Assembly: GCA_041911695.1 (NCBI GenBank)
Contig: JAYROM010000144.1
Span: 1-64,000, forward strand
DNA: 64,000 nucleotides
Direction of reading: 5' to 3'
DNA from: Pseudaeromonas sp041911695
Lineage (GTDB): Bacteria; Pseudomonadota; Gammaproteobacteria; Enterobacterales; Aeromonadaceae
The notes beneath the pieces were generated by a model that worked only from the letters and a program-made list of their open reading frames with translations, searched no databases and was not told where the DNA came from. Both the position numbers and the translations under genes were made by a program. Positions 60,856 through 64,000 of the stretch are shown piece after piece (within the stretch, counting starts at the first letter, position 1; the number at the start of each line of letters is the position of its first letter).

Positions 60856-62388
60856 ATGCGGAATATGGATAAATCCTCTCTCAAGCATCGCGTCGGCCCA
60901 GTGGCCGGCGCGCTGTTTTTCATCTGCCTGACCCTGCTTGCCGGGGCCCGGGCCGCCAACGGTGACGACGCCCAAACCGCGACCGTCGACAGTGGTGACC
61001 TGAAAGAAGTCCGCAAGCAGATCGAGCAGAAACAGCAAGAAATCCAGAAAACCCAGCAGGCGATCAGCCAGCAGAAACAGACGATTAACCAGCAGCAGCA
61101 GAGCATCTCGCAGCAGCAGCAGGTGATCAGCACCCAATCGACCGCCATCCAGAGCCAGAAACGCGATCTTGGCAGCCTGCAACAGCAGTTGCAGAAGGAT
61201 CAGGCCGCGATTAGCCAGCTTAACCAGAAGCTGAGCAAAACCCAGACCACCCTGAATTCCACGCGCAAGCAGTTACGGACCCTGGAGCAGCAGCGTCGCC
61301 AGCTCGACGACACCCTCAAGCACCAGGAAAAACTGCTCGCCGACCAGCTCAACCACGCCTACCGCATGGGGGAGCATGACTACCTCAAGCTGTTACTTAA
61401 TCAGCAAGATCCGACCGATATCGGCCGCACGCTGGAGTACTACGGCTATTTCAACAATGCCCGCTTGCAAGCGATCAGCGCGATCAAGACCAGCCGCCAG
61501 GCACTGGAGCGCAACCGCCAGCAGACTGCCCAGTTGAGCAAAACCCTGAACAGCCAGCTGCAGGACCAACAATCCGTACAGCAGGATCTGCAGCAACAAC
61601 AACGCCAGCGCAGCCAGACCGAAGCCGACATCAAAAGCGAGCTGGCCGCCCGCGAGGCCAAGCTGGCTAGCCATCAGGAAGCGCTGAAAGATACCCAGGA
61701 TGCCCTCAAGGATCACCAGTCCGCGCTGGCCGATCAGCAAACCCAGCTGGCGGATGCCAAAACCCGACTGGCCAAGCTGAAGAAAGCCGAGCAGGAGATG
61801 AGCCGACAGATTGAGCTGGCCCGTAAACGCCTGCTCGCTGAACGCCAACGCAAGAAGGCCGAAGCGATTGCCCAAGCCCGCGCCAAGGCACGGACCGAAT
61901 CCAAGGCCCAAGGTCGTGCCGCCGCGGCGACCGCTGCAGCCGAAGATGCTGCAGAAGCACGCGCCTCGGCGCAGATCGCGCTCGGTGACCATAAGGGGAT
62001 CGGCCAGGAGCGCGGCCGCCTGCCGTGGCCACTCAAGGGACCGCTGGTGCGCCAGTTCGGGGAGCACCGCCAGGGTGAGGTCTCCTGGAAGGGGATCCTG
62101 ATCGGCGCCACCACCGGCTCCCCGGTGCGCGCAATCGCCGATGGCGATGTGGTCTTTGCCAACCGGCTGGAGGGTTTCGGCAATGTGCTGGTCGTCGACC
62201 ATGGCAACGGCTATCTCAGTCTGTATGGCAACAATGACAGCCTGCTCAAGCAGAGTGGTGATACGGTCCATCGCGGTGACCTGCTGGCGCGCGCCGGTAA
62301 CAGCGGCGGGCAGACCCAGCCCGGGGTGTACTTCGAAATTCGCTGGCAAGGCAAACCCGTCAATCCGGTCAGCTGGCTCAGTCGTTGA
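60856..62388 (+). CDS. envC: Murein hydrolase activator EnvC
   Basis: Periplasmic division protein that activates the amidases AmiA and AmiB at the septum, controlled by FtsEX. It has 510 residues, longer than E. coli EnvC (419) through its coiled coil. A signal peptide ends near RA/ANGDD. Gln-rich coiled coil spans about residues 50-330, then a Lys/Ala/Arg linker. The C-terminal LytM domain (GILIGATTGSPVRAIADGDV onward) lacks the zinc histidines of active peptidases, as expected for an activator. Two starts, 60856 and 60865, are possible. Confidence 0.92.
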   Translation: MRNMDKSSLKHRVGPVAGALFFICLTLLAGARAANGDDAQTATVDSGDLKEVRKQIEQKQQEIQKTQQAISQQKQTINQQQQSISQQQQVISTQSTAIQSQKRDLGSLQQQLQKDQAAISQLNQKLSKTQTTLNSTRKQLRTLEQQRRQLDDTLKHQEKLLADQLNHAYRMGEHDYLKLLLNQQDPTDIGRTLEYYGYFNNARLQAISAIKTSRQALERNRQQTAQLSKTLNSQLQDQQSVQQDLQQQQRQRSQTEADIKSELAAREAKLASHQEALKDTQDALKDHQSALADQQTQLADAKTRLAKLKKAEQEMSRQIELARKRLLAERQRKKAEAIAQARAKARTESKAQGRAAAATAAAEDAAEARASAQIALGDHKGIGQERGRLPWPLKGPLVRQFGEHRQGEVSWKGILIGATTGSPVRAIADGDVVFANRLEGFGNVLVVDHGNGYLSLYGNNDSLLKQSGDTVHRGDLLARAGNSGGQTQPGVYFEIRWQGKPVNPVSWLSR

Positions 62389-62445
62389 ACTCCGCTGCGG
62401 GCGATCTGACATCGGGCGCTTACGCCCGATCTTAGTCGCGGCACA

Positions 62446-62727
62446 CTATGCGGTCAGACGCTCCCACTCCGCAATCTCCAACAGAGCCTCTTCCCGATTG
62501 TGGCCGCAAACATCTGCCATCGGCCGAAACCCCAGACAGACGGCAGGGCGACTGGGTAACCCGAACAGTTGGCAACGCCAGGCATCATCCAGCTGGACGC
62601 AAGGCACACCGGCGGGCTTACCCTCCGGCATGCCGGGGATGGGCGAGCTGATGCTCGGCGCGATGCAGCAGGCACCGCAGCCGCTGCGACACTCGACGCG
62701 GTCAGGTTGCGCTGACGACTGCAGCAT
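62446..62727 (-). CDS. UPF0153 (YkgJ-like) cysteine-cluster protein
   Basis: Small cysteine-rich protein of unknown function, 93 residues from the ATG at 62725-62727; an upstream start at 62793 would add 22 residues. The core reads CRSGCGACCIAPSISSPIPG, then PCVQLDDAWRCQLFGLPSRP and FRPMADVCG, giving the CxxxCxxCC...C...C pattern thought to bind zinc or iron. A stand-alone gene between envC (convergent) and a divergent acetyltransferase gene. Close E. coli relatives (YeiW-type) are also uncharacterised. Confidence 0.8.
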   Translation of the reverse strand: MLQSSAQPDRVECRSGCGACCIAPSISSPIPGMPEGKPAGVPCVQLDDAWRCQLFGLPSRPAVCLGFRPMADVCGHNREEALLEIAEWERLTA

Positions 62728-62866
62728 GATGATTTGCTGATTCAAGAGATATCCTAGACGTTGATCGGCCCATCCTGAGTGCGGATCAGCCATACTTATG
62801 ATTCATTCGATGCCGTTCTATCGTATTGAACAGCGCAAGACGGTATCTGAACAGGAGGAGTTTCGC

Positions 62867-63259
62867 ATGCGTCTCACCGTGCACCACAGTATCGACCTGC
62901 TGCCTCACTGGCAGGATAGCCTGCAAAAACTGCTGGCCGCTGACAATCTGCATCGAGATCAACTGTTGCATGTCGGCCACTGGCACGTCGCCACCTTCAA
63001 TGACCGCGTGGTTGGCCTGGCCATTACCCGAGATGAGGAGATCCTCTACTTTGCGGTGCGCGATGTCACCCGCCGTCGCGGTATTGGTCAGTATCTGTTA
63101 AGTGAAACCCTGACCTGGATGCATCAAGCTGGTTGTTCACAGGCGATGTTGTCAACCCATGCGGCGCGCGCCGAAGAGCATGCCGCCCTCGCCGCCTTCC
63201 TGCTGCATAATGGTTTCCAGCGCAATGGCGAACGCTACCTGCTGACCCTGAACCAGTAA
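62867..63259 (+). CDS. GNAT-domain protein resembling PanM/PanZ
   Basis: 130-residue acetyltransferase-fold protein. The start at 62867 has a perfect AGGAGG 9 bases ahead; 23 in-frame codons upstream are rejected for that reason. FAVRDVTRRRGIGQYLLSET closely resembles the acetyl-CoA-binding motif of E. coli PanM (PanZ), which triggers self-cleavage of pro-PanD in pantothenate synthesis and senses CoA. The rest also fits PanM in size. panD is not in this window, so the link to pantothenate is by resemblance only. Confidence 0.7.
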   Translation: MRLTVHHSIDLLPHWQDSLQKLLAADNLHRDQLLHVGHWHVATFNDRVVGLAITRDEEILYFAVRDVTRRRGIGQYLLSETLTWMHQAGCSQAMLSTHAARAEEHAALAAFLLHNGFQRNGERYLLTLNQ

Positions 63260-63271
63260 GCCCCATCGACA

Positions 63272-63303
63272 CGACAACGGGGGCCGCCAAGCCCCCGTTG
63301 TCG
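63272..63303. terminator. Hairpin between converging genes
   Basis: CGACAACGGGGGC and GCCCCCGTTGTCG form a perfect 13-bp stem with a 6-base loop. There is no T run on either strand (plus CTATG, minus TGTCG), so it is a strong hairpin but an atypical terminator. Confidence 0.6.
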
Positions 63304-63363
63304 CTATGTGCCATCCAGAACGCGCGCCAATCAGTCAGCCACCCGGCCCTAGCGGCGAGTCAC

Positions 63364-64000
63364 TCAGAGCACGATATCGCGCAGCTGCTGATCCTTGCGT
63401 TCCAGATAATGGGTCGACTTGATACGACGAATGGTGCGAGACTTGCCGCGGATCAGCAAAGTTTCGGTGGTGGCCAGCACACCATCACTGGTGATGCCAT
63501 CCAGCAGATCGCCCTTGGTGATACCGGTCACCGAGATGATGACGTTATCAGTCCGCACCATATCGTCGAGCTGCAGCACGGTTTCCGCCGCAATCCCCAT
63601 CCGTGCGCAGCGGGCCAGCTCTTCCTCACCCAACTGACGGTTCTCTGCGGTATCGCCCTTGACCTTGTGACGTGGCCACAGACGACCCTGCATATCGCCA
63701 TCCAATGCGCGGACCACCGCAGCTGACACCACCCCTTCCGGGGCACCGCCGATGCAGTACAACATGTCGATTTCGTTATCCGGCAGACAGGTCAGCACCG
63801 AAGCGGCCACGTCGCCATCCGGAATGGCAAACACGCGCACGCCCATCTCCTGCATTTCGCGGATCGCCGCCTCATGGCGTGGCTTGGCCAGTGTGATCAC
63901 ACTCAGGCGCTGTAATGGCTTGTCGAGGGCCGCCGCCACCGCATGCAGATTGTCAGACAACGGGCGGTTCATATCGATCACGCCTTTGGCCTTGTAACCG
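63364..64000 (-). CDS. glpX: Fructose-1,6-bisphosphatase class II, C-terminal part
   Basis: C-terminal 211 or so residues of GlpX, cut by the right edge; the start lies outside. GlpX hydrolyses fructose-1,6-bisphosphate in gluconeogenesis and usually belongs with glycerol use. The sequence runs from YKAKGVIDMNRPLSDNLHAV through VFAIPDGDVAASVLTCLPDN and GGAPEGVVSAAVVRALDGDM to TTETLLIRGKSRTIRRIKST. No frame break is seen in the visible part. Confidence 0.95.
   Translation of the reverse strand, partial: GYKAKGVIDMNRPLSDNLHAVAAALDKPLQRLSVITLAKPRHEAAIREMQEMGVRVFAIPDGDVAASVLTCLPDNEIDMLYCIGGAPEGVVSAAVVRALDGDMQGRLWPRHKVKGDTAENRQLGEEELARCARMGIAAETVLQLDDMVRTDNVIISVTGITKGDLLDGITSDGVLATTETLLIRGKSRTIRRIKSTHYLERKDQQLRDIVL

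Overview
The window reads as a contiguous piece of chromosome from a gammaproteobacterium, most likely of the order Aeromonadales (Aeromonas/Tolumonas-like). This rests on recognised genes and gene order, not on a search: the S10, spc and alpha ribosomal operons in enterobacterial order; a divergent argE / argCBFGH locus; MetJ-controlled metBL; a twelve-gene type II secretion operon gspC-N (exe/eps type, including gspN) beside hslR-hslO-pckA; and the greB, tex, bioH, gntX, nfuA, gpsA-secB, gpmI-envC and glpX neighbourhoods. No rRNA, tRNA, CRISPR array, prophage or insertion sequence was recognised.

Layout. 1-12.5 kb (minus strand): start of rpoA, then rpsD, rpsK, rpsM (alpha operon), rpmJ to rplN (spc operon) and rpsQ to rpsJ (S10 operon). 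Promoters, terminators and leader structures are visible between the operons. 12.6-22.3 kb: arginine synthesis argC-B-F-G-H (minus) with argE divergent, separated by ARG-box-like sequence, then ppc. 22.4-25.9 kb: ybaK, a DUF805 membrane protein, a FIST-domain chemoreceptor broken by a one-base frameshift, and a 7-bp tandem repeat. 25.9-31.7 kb: metL and metB facing metJ across met boxes, a candidate small RNA, then nudE and yrfG divergent. 31.7-43.0 kb: gspN to gspC, all minus and mostly overlapping by 4 bases. 43.1-46.5 kb: hslR, hslO and pckA. 46.5-53.8 kb: a 182-bp inverted-repeat element, greB, a VirK/DUF535 gene, tex, a small membrane protein, a putative HExxH metalloprotease with a small partner gene, and bioH. 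53.8-64 kb: an ammonium transporter gene with a clear sigma-54 promoter, gntX, nfuA, gpsA-secB-yibN, gpmI-envC, two small genes and the 3' part of glpX.

The genes are mainly housekeeping: translation, protein export (SecY, SecB, type II secretion), arginine and methionine synthesis, anaplerosis and gluconeogenesis (Ppc, PckA, GlpX, GpmI), redox and heat-shock chaperoning (HslR, HslO), Fe-S assembly (NfuA) and nitrogen uptake. No unmistakable new multi-gene system is present. The best leads are local: a promoter-to-terminator small RNA candidate at 30174-30286; 21-bp tandem repeats that lengthen the GspJ leader peptide; the mirrored 182-bp element after pckA; the heptamer repeat after the FIST receptor; the A-run frameshift in that receptor; and the metalloprotease/small-protein pair at 51.6-52.9 kb.
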